Of a stretch of DNA of 64,000 nucleotides, positions 22,379-33,493 are shown in pieces (position 1 is the stretch's first letter; the number at the start of each line of letters is the position of its first letter). Both the position numbers and the translations under genes were made by a program. Origin of the DNA: Zhengitettix transpicula (Eukaryota; Arthropoda; Insecta; Orthoptera; Tetrigidae); NCBI GenBank assembly GCA_037074705.1, contig CM073591.1, forward strand, positions 185,033,432 through 185,097,431, read 5' to 3'. The notes beneath the pieces are model-generated. The model did not search any database, was not told the origin of the DNA, and worked only from the letters and a program-made list of their open reading frames with translations.

Positions 22379-24476
22379 TCTTATAAATAAAAAAGAGTGT
22401 ATGTATGTTTGTATGTTTGTTTGTACGTTTGTTTGTATGTTTGTATGTTCGTTATACACATCTACACCGCTAGAGCAAATTTCACCAAATTTCCTACACG
22501 TGTTCTTTGCGACGAGGAAACAAACACTGTCGGGGTGAGACGCGTCTACCACCCCCTGAAGCGGGGGTGGACGGGGGTGGAAATATTTGAACATGCTAAA
22601 ACAGTCGATATTTCAGTCGGATAAATATTTTTAGGGGTCAAAGATATTTATAGTCTTTCCACTGATGATATCTGAATATAATTTTCAACCTCTACACCCT
22701 GGGGAAAGAGCACCCCTAGCGTTTGGGGTGGAGAGTACAAATCTACACCGCTGGAGCAAATTTCACCAAATTTCGTACACGTGTTCTTTGCGACCAGGAA
22801 AACAACACTGTCGGGGTGAGACGCGTCTACCACCCCCAGAAGCGGGGGTGGACGGGGGTGGAAATATTTAAACATACTAAAACAGTCGATATTTCAGTCG
22901 GATAAATATTTTTAGGGGTCACAGATATTGATAGTGTTTCTACCGACTGTTGGGCTGAGACGCGCCTACCACCCCCAGAAGCGGGTCGGAATTATCAGTA
23001 AAACACTTTTAGGTGTTGGGTGGAGGAACGCTGCAATAAAATAACGCGAATACAACCGAGATTGGAGGCAAATCCAAGGTTATGGATGTCGTCCAGTTCA
23101 ATTATAGCATCAAATTGTCCATTTAGCCCCAATGGGCGGGAGTGGATGGGATGGAAATTTTCTAACATGTTAAATCATCGATATTAGCGTGGAATAAATA
23201 AATGCCGGGACCATTGACGTTGATAGTATTTCTACCGATGTTGTTTGTAGGCATGATAGGGGTGGGGCTGGAGGGGATTTTTTGAAAATAACGGGAAAAC
23301 AACCGAGATTCGAGTCAAATCGAAGGTAATGGATGTCCCTGAATTTATTTATGACAATCTGGACAACGCGCGGGTATCGGCTGGGTTGGGATGAGTTGAC
23401 CGGCTGTTTTTTGCGTCAATTAAATATATTTCGGGATGAATTAGATTAATAAAATTTCCCTACGTGTTCTCTATGTATAATTTCAACCCCTTTCGGACTC
23501 ATAAGGGTGGGCGTGAAGCAGCATCACATAAAAATAAACCAGAAACTATCGTGATTGTCACTGTGTTTAATTAATTTCCTTGAAAATAACGAGAAAACAA
23601 CCGAGATTCGAGTCAAATCGAAGGTAATGGATGTCGCTGACTTTATTTATGACAATCTGGACAACGCGCGGGTATCGGCTGGGTTGGGATGAGTTGACCG
23701 GCTTTTTTTCGTCAATTAAATATATTTCGGGATAAATTAGATTAATAAAATTTCCCTACATGTTCTCTGTGTATAATTTCAACCCCTTTCGGACTCGGAA
23801 GGGTGCACCCTTAAGGGTTGGCATGGAAGTAGCATTAGATAAAAATAAGCCAGAAACTATCAGGATTGTCACTGAGTTTAATTATGACATTAAACTTGAC
23901 CGTTTAAGTCCCCGAAGCGGGAGTGGTCGGGGGTGAAAAATTTCAAACATGTTAAACGGTCGATATTTGCGATAATTATTTCCTGGGGTTAATTACTTTG
24001 ATAGTATTTATACCGATGTTGTTTGTGTATAATTTAACCCCTGTGAGGGGAGCAAGCTTAGGGGTGGGGTGGAGGTACGTTAAATAAAATCCCGCAAAAA
24101 CAACCGAGAATCGAATCAATTCCGAGACTATGAATGTCGCTGAATCTAATTGTGACAACCTGGGGGGGTAACGCGACGGGTTTGGGAGGTGTTGGGCGGG
24201 GGAATAAATTTTCAGACAATGTAATAGGCCGATTTTTGCGTGGAATACATTATTTTTCATTATCGCATATTTGTGGGGGTGGTCATCTTCTAACATGTAA
24301 AAACGGCCGATATACTTAGTCAATGACTTCATCCACCTTCGTCATGGGAGGTGAGCACATTTAGGGATAGGGTTCGAGGAGCTTTACATAAAAATAGCGC
24401 AAAAGTAACCAAAATTGGAGTCTTATGGATGGTTATAGATAAATGACATCTCGGGCAACGCCGGGCACCCAGCTAG
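22379..24476 (+). mobile_element. Helitron-like element H3, complete ends, monomer array
   Basis: A 2,098-bp element starts with TC (TCTTATAAATAAAAAAGAG) after an A and ends GGGCAACGCCGGGCACCCAG CTAG before T. This is the Helitron rule: 5' TC, 3' CTRR, insertion between A and T. The head is itself duplicated: the TTCGTACACGTGTTCTTTGC block occurs at 22,490 and 22,775. Monomer anchors lie near 22,640, 22,925, 23,220, 23,440, 23,740 and 24,000. The block from GAAAATAACG to TTCGGACTC is tandemly repeated with ~300-bp spacing (23,285 and 23,582). It contains no Rep-helicase and is non-autonomous. Confidence 0.62.
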
Positions 24477-25357
24477 TTCCAAATAAAACTGAAAAAACTG
24501 GAAATAATCACATTTTCTGGAGAAAGCTTTTAAGTTTGTCGTGTCCATTTAAGCATTATAGATGGAGAGAAACAGTTAGTCGATGCGCAGTGGTCCACCT
24601 ACCTGGTATTCAAGTGCGGGTAGGCCGGATCTCAGTTTAACACAAAACATTGTTACGGTAACTTGCTAGAGTAAAAAAATATTCTGAAAACATTGACGCA
24701 AGGAAATATATTGTGTTCATTTCTGTATTTGCTGTACATGAAAAATATCAACCTTGCCGCTGTCTCTATATCCCGTTCGTAAAAATATAATGAATGCGTT
24801 GCGCAAAGAGGGAGTTCCCCCTGACGACAATACTCCCCTCCACTTCACCGTTCTTCCACTGCGCACCTAACAAGCTATACTCTTTCTCGCGACCTACAAC
24901 TGATTTAATTAATTTATTTTTCTACATTTAGACATTTAAAAGTACAATACAAAGAAGACTCGAGACCCGTTTCCTTCTCGGTTTATTGCGGTCACTTTCA
25001 GGTATAAATCACACAGCCCGATTCCTTCCCATCTAAAACCTCAGTGAGTCCCGAATCTTTCGCGAAGTATTGGCAAGACCTTAGCATCAACGACCACTTG
25101 CTACTAAGCGAGTTCAGTCTTATATAGAAGTTTTCATTATGTTACGTAAAAAGTGTGAAGAAAGAAATGTACATTTCTGTCCACGTGTTATTTTTTTCTG
25201 ATTTCTAACACTATCATAGAAGCTGCGACGAATGTGTGGCCTCTAAGTGCGGTCCAGACATGCAAATTTCACTTAACCCAGAGTTGGTGGACGAAGGTTG
25301 GAGACCTAGGACTAGCAACGGACTATCTAAAAAGCCGAAGCTATTCTCTTTTCACAT
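24477..25357. other. Unassigned, moderate GC
   Basis: No reading frame or repeat was recognised. A TATA-like GGTATAAATCAC at 25,000 lies downstream of an oligo-rich stretch; no other promoter evidence. Confidence 0.3.
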
Positions 25358-26741
25358 TATCTGTTAAACTTACCGAACTTGATTCCGCATGAAGTTGGGA
25401 AGTGTTTTACTGAAGATTTTATGTATATAAAGGCAAAATCGGAAAAACTTAACGTCTTCTACGATTATTTAGTTGAAAATTATGACAACCCTGTGGGCGG
25501 AATATTTAGTCGACCAACAACAGACAACCAACGCATGTGATAGTTTTCACAATAAGTTGAATGAACAGTTTTGTTCACCCCCATACTGATATCTATAAAT
25601 TAGTTTAAGTTTTACCTATGAAGCAAGCTGCCACCAACACAAAACTTAAATCACCTGAAGTCACAACAAAAGTAAGAATAAATGCTAAAACTAAATATAT
25701 TGTAATGGTTAACTAAAATGATTAAATGAATTAAATTTTCTCCACGTTGTTGGGCCAAAATGTAATTATTAACTGAAAGGCTTTAATTAAAAAATTAATT
25801 AATTAAAAAAACCAAAATTTTATTCCTCAAAGATACAAATTATCAGTCTCACTTTGCACATTTAATTTCCTCAAATTCACAAACCAAATTTTATATTATT
25901 ATTTATTATTTTTTGGCGTTCTAGGAAAATACAACTTTATAATTTTACAACAATTTCATCTAATTACTCTTTCTCTCAGGGTCTTTACTGGGCTTGATCG
26001 TAAGAACAAACAAATTTAATCAAATAATTAACAAATCAAAATTGAAATGAACGGAATATAAATTCTAAACACAATAAAGAAACGAACACTAAACAAGATA
26101 ACGAAATCTGACTTATGCCTTTAATCCTCGTTTTCAGACTTTAAATAATTGTCTTTGTACTCACTAATGGAACTTGAGGGTACAACTCATTAAAAAGGCC
26201 TTTATTCACTGATTCTACACATAATTTTTTTTAATAAACACGGTCGTAGTACTCGTTGTTATTCCACCTGGAATTTTGGGATCAGCCGCTCCATCGGTCA
26301 GCCCTCGGACGTATGTCTCCTCGATGCCCTTTACGCGAAATGTTATTTCGCATCTGTGTGGTGCAAACCTTTTGCTTCCACTTTGCGATTTTATATCAAG
26401 AGTCTCTCCGTCAAAAACTATTTACTTGTGTTTTGCAGAGTTTAATAGATCTCCCAGTTGAACTTCCTGGACCACGCTATTCGTACTTTTTAGGTCAGCC
26501 TCCTCGCTCTCTCGAAACGTTTGCCGGACTGGACTTCTGTGCGAGCGCGCGGTTTTTAAACTATCGCCGACAAAGAGCCGTGTTTGTTGCTTTCAAGAAA
26601 TGTACCGCTAACAATGCAATTATATTAAAACAATTAATGGCCTCTATTAGTATTACAATATACAACAGCAAATGGAAAATTTCTAGGTTGCAGTTGGTAC
26701 AATCTGTGTCGTACACAAACATATTTTTTATACTGACTTAA
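25358..26741 (+). pseudogene. Mutator-like (MULE) transposase C-terminus, split by U1
   Basis: Before the insertion the frame reads NLIPHEVGKCFTEDF, VFYDYLVENYDNPVGGIF and, in another frame, TTNACDSFHNKLNEQF. This corresponds to the TNN-x-ES-x-H segment seen near the C-terminus of FLYWCH-type MULE transposases. NAKTKY ends at 25,698. After the U1 unit, IYNSKWKISRLQLVQSVSY (26,658-26,714) resembles the final MULE segment (y-x-x-g-x-IsR-x-x-fv-x-svsyk). Joining the flanks without U1 restores a continuous sense, so U1 appears to be inserted in this gene. Upstream catalytic residues were not found. Confidence 0.62.
25701..26657 (-). mobile_element. U1: LTR-like unit in (TA)n target
   Basis: A 957-bp non-coding unit. 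On its own strand it begins TGTAATACTAATAGAGGCC and ends CATTACA, flanked by ATAT on both sides. A second ATTACA at 25,762-25,767 is followed by TTTTGGCCCAACAACGTGG, a primer-binding-site-like motif, and a ~60-bp stub to the end. It shares with U11 (56,049) the GAGGGCTGA, AGGCCATTAATTGTTTTAAT and AATCAGTGAATAAAGGCC blocks. It also carries the conserved CCCAGTAAAGACCCTGAGAG-type motif (complement at 25,975-25,995). No ORF of its own. Either a solo LTR of a Gypsy-like element or a short-TIR element. Confidence 0.65.
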
Positions 26742-27469
26742 TTAAATTGTTCTTATTATATTTTACTGTATTTTTAATAAAGAAAACTTGGTACGAAAAT
26801 AAAACTTCACGATAAAATACATGCATGTCACTTGATGTTACTCTAGTATCTTGTCAGCGAGGAATAGGGTAGTTTTCAGTTGTTTAGCTCTGAACGACCT
26901 GGGAAGGAATCGCGCTATCATTACTTCAAATTCTGTTGAGATAAGTAATTGAGCCGGTTCATAGATAATTTAATTCTTTGTCGAACTGAAGGCAGGACTG
27001 GTGATTAACCTACATGGCGTCATACTCTACTCAAGGATGCCATCAGAATACTTTCTAATACGGATAATAAATCAAGTTGTAAACCGTTTTTCAAAAGTCT
27101 GCGAATATTAACTCTTTCCAACGTGTTTATTCGCGAAATTTTAAAGTTTGTTAAGCGGAACATGAATATTTTTCAAATGAATGACGGATCTCACGATTAT
27201 GAGACTAGAAATCGCTCAGGTCTAATCTAAGATCTTTGCTCTCTACCAAAGAAGTATTCACCATTCAGGGATATTTTTATTCAATATTCTTCCTCCAGAT
27301 GTTAAGAACAATAATAATTACAAGAGTTTCGGGATTCAATGTAAAAATATTCTACTGAAAGGCGCCAGTGTTTTACTCAATACAGGAGTTACTAAATCGT
27401 TCCCCTAATAATAATAAAAAACCTGCAAAAGTGTTCAATTTGTTGCTAATAAAATCACTTTTTTCATAA
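26742..27469. other. Unassigned AT-rich DNA
   Basis: No recognisable coding sequence or repeat. Confidence 0.3.
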
Positions 27470-27945
27470 ATTGGTTATTCTCTTTTGTTTTTTTCTGTTA
27501 TTTTTTTGTTTCATGTACGGCCTGGAGTTTGCAGATTCCGCGTTGCTCTGTTTCGTGAAGTGACTTGTCCGTCGTTTGTGTTTCCTCCTAGTGTGCGTGT
27601 GTCAAGTTTTGTGATTATTTTTGTGTGACGTGTCAATTCTATATTTTATGATAGTCAATTCTCTAATAATTAATTATATTCTAATAAGTTTTGAATATTT
27701 TATTAGAACTGTAAATAGTATATGATACCCTTAGTATTGTTAAAGAATTATTATTTTTGTTATTATTCATGTTGTTATTCTTATGTTGGACAGGGAAATT
27801 TGTGTATCCGAATTTTAGTATGTTTATGTTGTCTTCTAATTCTTAATAATTGTAGCATCCAATTATTATATTGTAATTTTATGTATTAACGTGCCCAATT
27901 TCCTCATACGAGTACTAATGGAATAAAATAAATCAAATCAAATTG
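27470..27945 (+). mobile_element. Probable LINE 3' untranslated tail
   Basis: Non-coding sequence ends in GGAATAAAATAAATCAAATC AAATTG (27,918-27,944), the AATAAA plus (AAATC)n-type tail found on many insect LINEs. A RT domain is not present upstream, so the assignment rests on the tail alone. Confidence 0.4.
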
Positions 27946-29959
27946 TCTTCATGTCCCCAGCAATTTCGTTATAGGATCCTGGCTTCCGATATTCATTGTC
28001 ATTTATAAATTAAGTCTACACACGCTGTACTCCCTACAGATAATCGCTAAGTAAACGTCCCTGGGGGCAGTTAATCGATCATAATATATCTCATAATTAA
28101 GTATGTGAACAGTAACGAATACTGAGGAGTTTGTGCGAATGGAGAAACCAATAAATTCGATACAAAAAAAAGGTTACCGGCAATACACATTCCCTGAAGA
28201 CTACCAGAACTGTAATCCTGGATTTACTTAATTATTTTACCTGAAATTATTACAACCACAACGGACATCTTAAATTACTCCAGATCATAAACTTATCCAC
28301 AGTCAGAAAATGATCAGACACTAAAACCTTAACACCCATGTTGAGTTGATTTATTGATTACATCAGTTTTCTCTCTGAAATAGAACGTTAAAACAAAATT
28401 ACATATATTAATAGTGGAATACATAAATAGTAATAACAGAAATACTAAAATACAAAAATAAAAAATACGTACGTTAAAAATATGAAAATATAAAATAAAC
28501 ATGTTTAATTAAAATAAATGTAAACGTGGAAACAAGTAAATGAAAAGTGGGCATAAACCAGTAAGAAATATGAGTATCAGAAACGTAAAAATATCCTACT
28601 CTGAGATCCCGTCATAATATCAAACTAAATTTTACATCAAACATTCATTAATTTAATTGTCATTTACGTAACGTAATTTCTTTATATTATTTTATATAAC
28701 CATTTATATGACATTATCACTTAATAGATTGATAAATTTATTATTAGTATACCACAATAAAAATATTACAGTTACTTATGCTTGTAAGTACACAAATATT
28801 AAATAAACAAATTACCAATATCACGATAAATTATATAACAATTCTGCACTCGCCAGAATAATTTAGTAGTGAATTTTGAGTAGTCACATCTGACGACCAC
28901 GACGAGTATAACTATCGAATTGTGAAGTACCCGGTAGAAATACAAACAAAAGAATTGTCACGAGAGCTAGGAAGCTAATATGCATTAGCTTCAGACCAAA
29001 GCAAATGTTGTAACGAACAAATTAATTTAGCACGTGACTTCTGAGAAGGCGCTATTCAAATAATCCAAATGAGCTCTCCGTTGTTCCGAGAGAATTCATT
29101 ATGACTTGATGATTTAACGTTAGGTAACCCGTGTCCTGTTCCTCGTACTAGGCAATTATTTGAGGCAGCCGCCTGTCGTCTGTCGAGGGATTATCTCTGA
29201 GCAGGCAGGGTATGGTTGCGTGTCGCCTACATCTCATTAGCAACGGAGCCTGCACTCATTAGGTTTCCTCTTCGGGTGGCGACCTTCCTGCGCATCCTGT
29301 CTCCGGAGAGGAGCAGCTTGACTCAATTTTAAAAGACATGCTGTCGCCGACTCTGCGGACATTGCAAGAGGGGGAGGAAAAAACATCCAGTTTAATAAAG
29401 CTCGCAAACAAAATTACGCTTCCTAGCAACGCAGCGGGGGAAATTCTGCCGGAGACAGCAAACAAACTGAGTTTTGCTTCGTAGTCGTGGAAACTTACAC
29501 TCAAAATTGAGTTTCTTATTCAGTCTGTGTGATAATGGTATCAACTATTCGTTTAGTAGTTTCTGTCACGCTATTCTCAACTTGATATTCAACACACATG
29601 TGAAGCCTTCAAAATATAACTTCATATTCTTTACTTTACGAAAAACATGACGTGTATTACATTATTTTGTAACTACGTTGTAATATTTTTAACTTACTGG
29701 GTGTATTATTAGGTGGGGTTTCATAAAGAGGATTTAATAATGTAATATAATATAATGCCAAAAAACATTAAAAATTAATATATCAAAAAGAAACAATCAA
29801 ATAATTATAAACGATTCTTTATTTCGGGGTTATTATGAACTACGTGGGGTGAACAACAACATGACAAATTTAATTTAATTTAATAAACTGAGGACTTTGG
29901 AATTGCTTGTAAAAAAATATTAAAAATGAAAAAAGTTACGTCTGATTGACAATATATTA
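27946..29959. other. Quiet AT-rich region with a GC-richer segment
   Basis: No repeats or coding signals were recognised over 2 kb. 29,150-29,500 is clearly richer in G+C than its surroundings (for example AACGCAGCGGGGGAAATTCT) and does not match any other part of the window. It is open on the minus strand for 81 codons only. Candidate single-copy or regulatory sequence. Confidence 0.35.
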
Positions 29960-30014
29960 ATAAGAAAGATAGCCAATTAAGACAAAATAAGTGATAATAT
30001 AAATACCACACAAC

Positions 30015-30043
30015 GTTTCTGGTATCCTAATTTCTTCATCATG
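30015..30043 (-). ncRNA. Degenerate hammerhead-like motif in PLE-c
   Basis: On the minus strand ATGATGA is followed by a short helix-forming stretch and GAAACG. It aligns with the CTGACGA...GAAAC motifs at 879 and 49,547, but the first C of the core is A and stem II is weak. Confidence 0.3.
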
Positions 30044-30178
30044 TGCGAAGAAGAGCCTAGGGCGACACAACTGCACTAATAGCAGAGCCGAAGGGCTAGC
30101 GTAACAATAAGGGAGGAACTAAATTGGTAAATCAGGGGTTTAGCGCAATTGTTGAGTTTCATTGTGTCTGTTTGAACA

Positions 30179-30652
30179 TTAAATACCTGTGATGTTTGAT
30201 TTAATGTGAAGCATCTCTGAAATGAGTCTGGAATTGTACCTGGTGTCAATGTCTAAAATCTTAACATTTTGCCATTGAAATGTATGTTTAGAATTGATAT
30301 GTTTGGATACTACAGATTGTTTATCAATGGGAAGTTTGACATTAGATATATGTTCCTTGATGCGTATATTAAGGGTACGTTTTGTTTGCCCTATGTAGCA
30401 GGAATTACAACTAAAGTAAGACATTTTGTATACAACACAATGTTTGCTATAGGTGTCAAGTGGGTCCTTTTGGATTTTAATCAAGTGGGAAAGATTATTA
30501 GTAGATCTGTAAATAATGGATATTTGATCTTCTTTGATATTTGGATGAATTTGTGATGTAGAAATTAGTAATATGGAAATACGAGAAAAAATTTGGCTTG
30601 AGGGTGTTTTGTCTAAATTGGGTATCTTTCTTATTAAAAACGTAATATTCAA
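30179..30652 (-). pseudogene. PLE C-terminal GIY-YIG endonuclease, open fragment
   Basis: 157 codons are open from MNITFLIRKIPNLDKT to the stop at 30,179-30,181. Residues 75-110 carry the nuclease signature: HCVVYKMSYFSCNSCYIGQT and then KRTLNIRIKEH. GIY is represented by VVY and YIG is intact. Downstream is a conserved DIDTRYNSRLISEMLHIKSN. This is the endonuclease end of a Penelope-type polyprotein. The methionine is internal to the ancestral ORF, not a true start, and the RT domain is missing upstream. It is the best-preserved GIY-YIG in the window. Confidence 0.85.
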
Positions 30653-32944
30653 GGTACCGTGCCGCCGGATTTATATTTGTTGTGGCTGGTAGTGGTGCGA
30701 ACTTAGGTTGCTCTGGACGGCGTCGCTGATTTGAAATGGATCTTCCGCGTACATCACCGGTCGGCATCTGACAGATGGTGCCCCCACTCAACTTGGCAGT
30801 GAATCGTTTACTGCTCTCGACTCTCGAAATCTCCAAATTCCTCCTCCAGATGTTTAAAATTTTGTATGCCCGTCTGCTAAATATATGATTCCGGTACTCG
30901 ATTAGTTAGGTCTAATAATGTTGGCGTTCACTGGTAGCTGTCAGTCGTGCGCGGGTCCATTGTCACGTCCTTCCTTTGTCCCAAAAGAGACGCAGGACAC
31001 CTTTGAGTCCATCCAGCTGACCAAACAACGGTAATCTCTAAATAATTCGTGTTACTGTATTAATCATTACAAGTTGCTTAAATCGTTGTACGTAATCCTA
31101 AGAGCCAATAAACTGTCTTCTTTGCCGTGAGTCCCACAAACTATATCGACATCGTATGCGAGTTTTTATTTCATAGTCTCATTGATAGACCGTTTGATAA
31201 GCCACGTAGTACGCGTCCCAATATTATAAATGATATGACCAATAAAAAAAACTTCCGAAACTATGTCGACAGACTAACGGTAACAATCTGGAAGTAACTT
31301 TGGCCGAGTACATGACTGTGGACTACCCTCGTGTTTATTCCCGATTAAAGAAAGAGACAAGTAAGAAGTCGTTCAGTTTTTGCCGAAGTCAGTTTTCAAT
31401 ACGATCGAGAAATATTTATATAAATAATAATATGTCTATTTTACTTATGTATAATAACTCATATTTGTTTACTTGTATTCTAAAGCTTTTCAAATAACTA
31501 AATATGTCCGTAATCTTCAAATTTGTTAATTGTTTGTCTTATTTCGTTAAAAAACATAAAGATTTGTGATACGCCATTTTACGCCAGTCACAGTTCTGCA
31601 GTGTTGGGAACTAAATTTTAATCAGTCCTACTTTGCAACGCCAATATTTAAATAGTGGGAAGAATTGTAAAAGGCTGAATTTAATTAACTTATCTGTTAA
31701 TTAAAAACATCAACATTAAGACAAATTAATTAAAATATGCGTATATCAGTGATGCAATAGCATTTCTGTCGCTAACGATCTTAGCCTTTAATTATACTAT
31801 AAATAAAATATAAAAGACCAATTAATTAATTAAACGTCTATATTCCGTCAGAATCATTAATTTATAATTCGTTACATAAATCTATTTACTCAGGTGGAGT
31901 TTTAAAATTTTTAATCTAATAATCCAATTAATCATAAAATAATTTTGTTGACCATGTATTTTTATTGTCTGATATATTACGTCATTCTGAGAACTTTAAC
32001 AAAGTATTAAAAATTTTAATTGCTAATTATTATACTATTGCTTTTATTGTGAAATTTATTAATTTTATAATAATAAGTGAACTGTTGTTCATCAAACTAA
32101 TACTAGATATTGTTTTACCAATTTTGATTTAAAATGCTCTTCAAAGAACGAAATATCTCTGTAATCTTCAATCTGTTAATTCTTTGTCTTATTTAGTTAA
32201 AAAAACATCAAGATTTGTGACATGCCATTTTACGCCACTCACAACACTCCTCTAAATTTTTTGTACTAGTAATAATTATTTTCGCGCGGTCTGTGATACT
32301 AACCTCCTTGGAGTAGTGATTTCGATGCCGGGAAAGGAGATTCCATTCCGCTGTGATTAGTGTATTTTTATAATACACGACGCGAATAATTTTTAATAGA
32401 TGTAAATTACACCAATCTTACGTATACCGATTACATATTAAATTATTGGTATATTTAATTAGGTTGAAGTACATTAAGAAATATAATCAGGCCAACGTAT
32501 AAACAAGTGGACAGGCAATGTTGCACATGGCACGGAAGATATATTAGTTTTTTTTACGGAGAGAAAGAACTAGATTGCTGCTGCGAGGGGACGGATAAAT
32601 ACGCCTGAGTCGTATCGTATGTTTTTTTTTTCAATAATAAGACGTCATTGCATATTTGGGATTCGAAGATTGTTGTAAAGTTGTGGACAATTTAATTACA
32701 TTGATTTTGTTTATTTTCTTTAAAGAATATTTGTGTATTTCAACACAAAATATTGAACGTAAATAAAATGGGATGCGTTAGGTAGTACAAACAGTTTATT
32801 TGTTTTTATAGATTTATATCAACGCACTCTCATTTATATGCTCGTTCTTTATACTTTGCATGTGAATAACTTTGACAGGTTGTGTGATCACCCGGCCGTC
32901 ATCAGTGACGTCATCGGCCTAACTGAAACATGGGTTTGAAATCA
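30653..32944. other. Unassigned AT-rich region with a ~95-bp direct repeat
   Basis: 31,501-31,597 and 32,150-32,244 are direct repeats (GTAATCTTCAA, TTGTCTTATTT, GCCATTTTACGCC). 30,700-31,140 is GC-richer and ends GCCAATAAACTGTC...CCCACA, weakly LTR-like. 32,901-32,940 reads VISDVIGLTETWV, like a LINE endonuclease motif, but is too short to call. No gene recognised. Confidence 0.35.
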
Positions 32945-33493
32945 GCTGAACCAAGACTGCTATAATCAAAGACTACCTAAACGACACCCACTATAGATTC
33001 CTCCAACAGAATCTTCTCCATCAAAATAAATATTCACATCTCAAAACCGCACCCCATCGCTTTAAGGTGTCCCCCAAGGAAGCGTTATTGCCCCCTTCCT
33101 ATACAACATCTCCCACGATTTCCCACAATCTTATTCGCACACGACATTGGCATCTCCTATCAAACCTCCTCTCTGAACTACAACATGTACGTATGTATGT
33201 ATTTATTTAATCTACAAATGGGCAGTCTGCTCGGTGATAGATAAATGAAATTACAATTTCATTACAAATTAAATAAGGGAAATTACAATAACGGAAAAGA
33301 GAGTAAATAACATAATTGTTTTAAAATATATGCTACGTTTACGGACATTATTTCAACTATAAATACATGTATATAACATTATGTGAATTAAAGGTTAATT
33401 TTGAAAAAGTTAAAGAAGGAATTAATATTGTACTGGCCTGAAAAGAAGAAAAGTGGAAAGATATCTGAAAATAAAGGTTACATAACTATTTAA

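Larger units (their letters stand above)
29960..30652 (-). mobile_element. Penelope-like element 3' portion (PLE-c)
   Basis: The minus strand carries a GIY-YIG C-terminus (30,652-30,179) followed by a 3' region to about 29,960. This region has the same end sequence as PLE-a (GTGGTATTTATATTATCAC, TTTTGTCT-AATTGGCTAT) and a hammerhead-like motif at 30,015-30,043. Confidence 0.82.

Noticed and set aside
22344..22624. Open frames rich in MYVCLYVC repeats
   Set aside because: Translation of the TATG/TTTG tandem repeats at the Helitron-like 5' end.
26256..26741. 161-codon plus-strand open frame
   Set aside because: Most of it is antisense to LTR-like unit U1, and only its last ~28 codons are the MULE tail. 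It is a chance fusion, not a gene.
30700..31140. Possible LTR end (AATAAA ... CCCACA)
   Set aside because: No partner LTR, primer site or coding sequence was found.
32901..32940. Possible LINE endonuclease motif VIGLTETWV
   Set aside because: Thirteen codons ending in a stop, with none of the other endonuclease motifs; too little to annotate.
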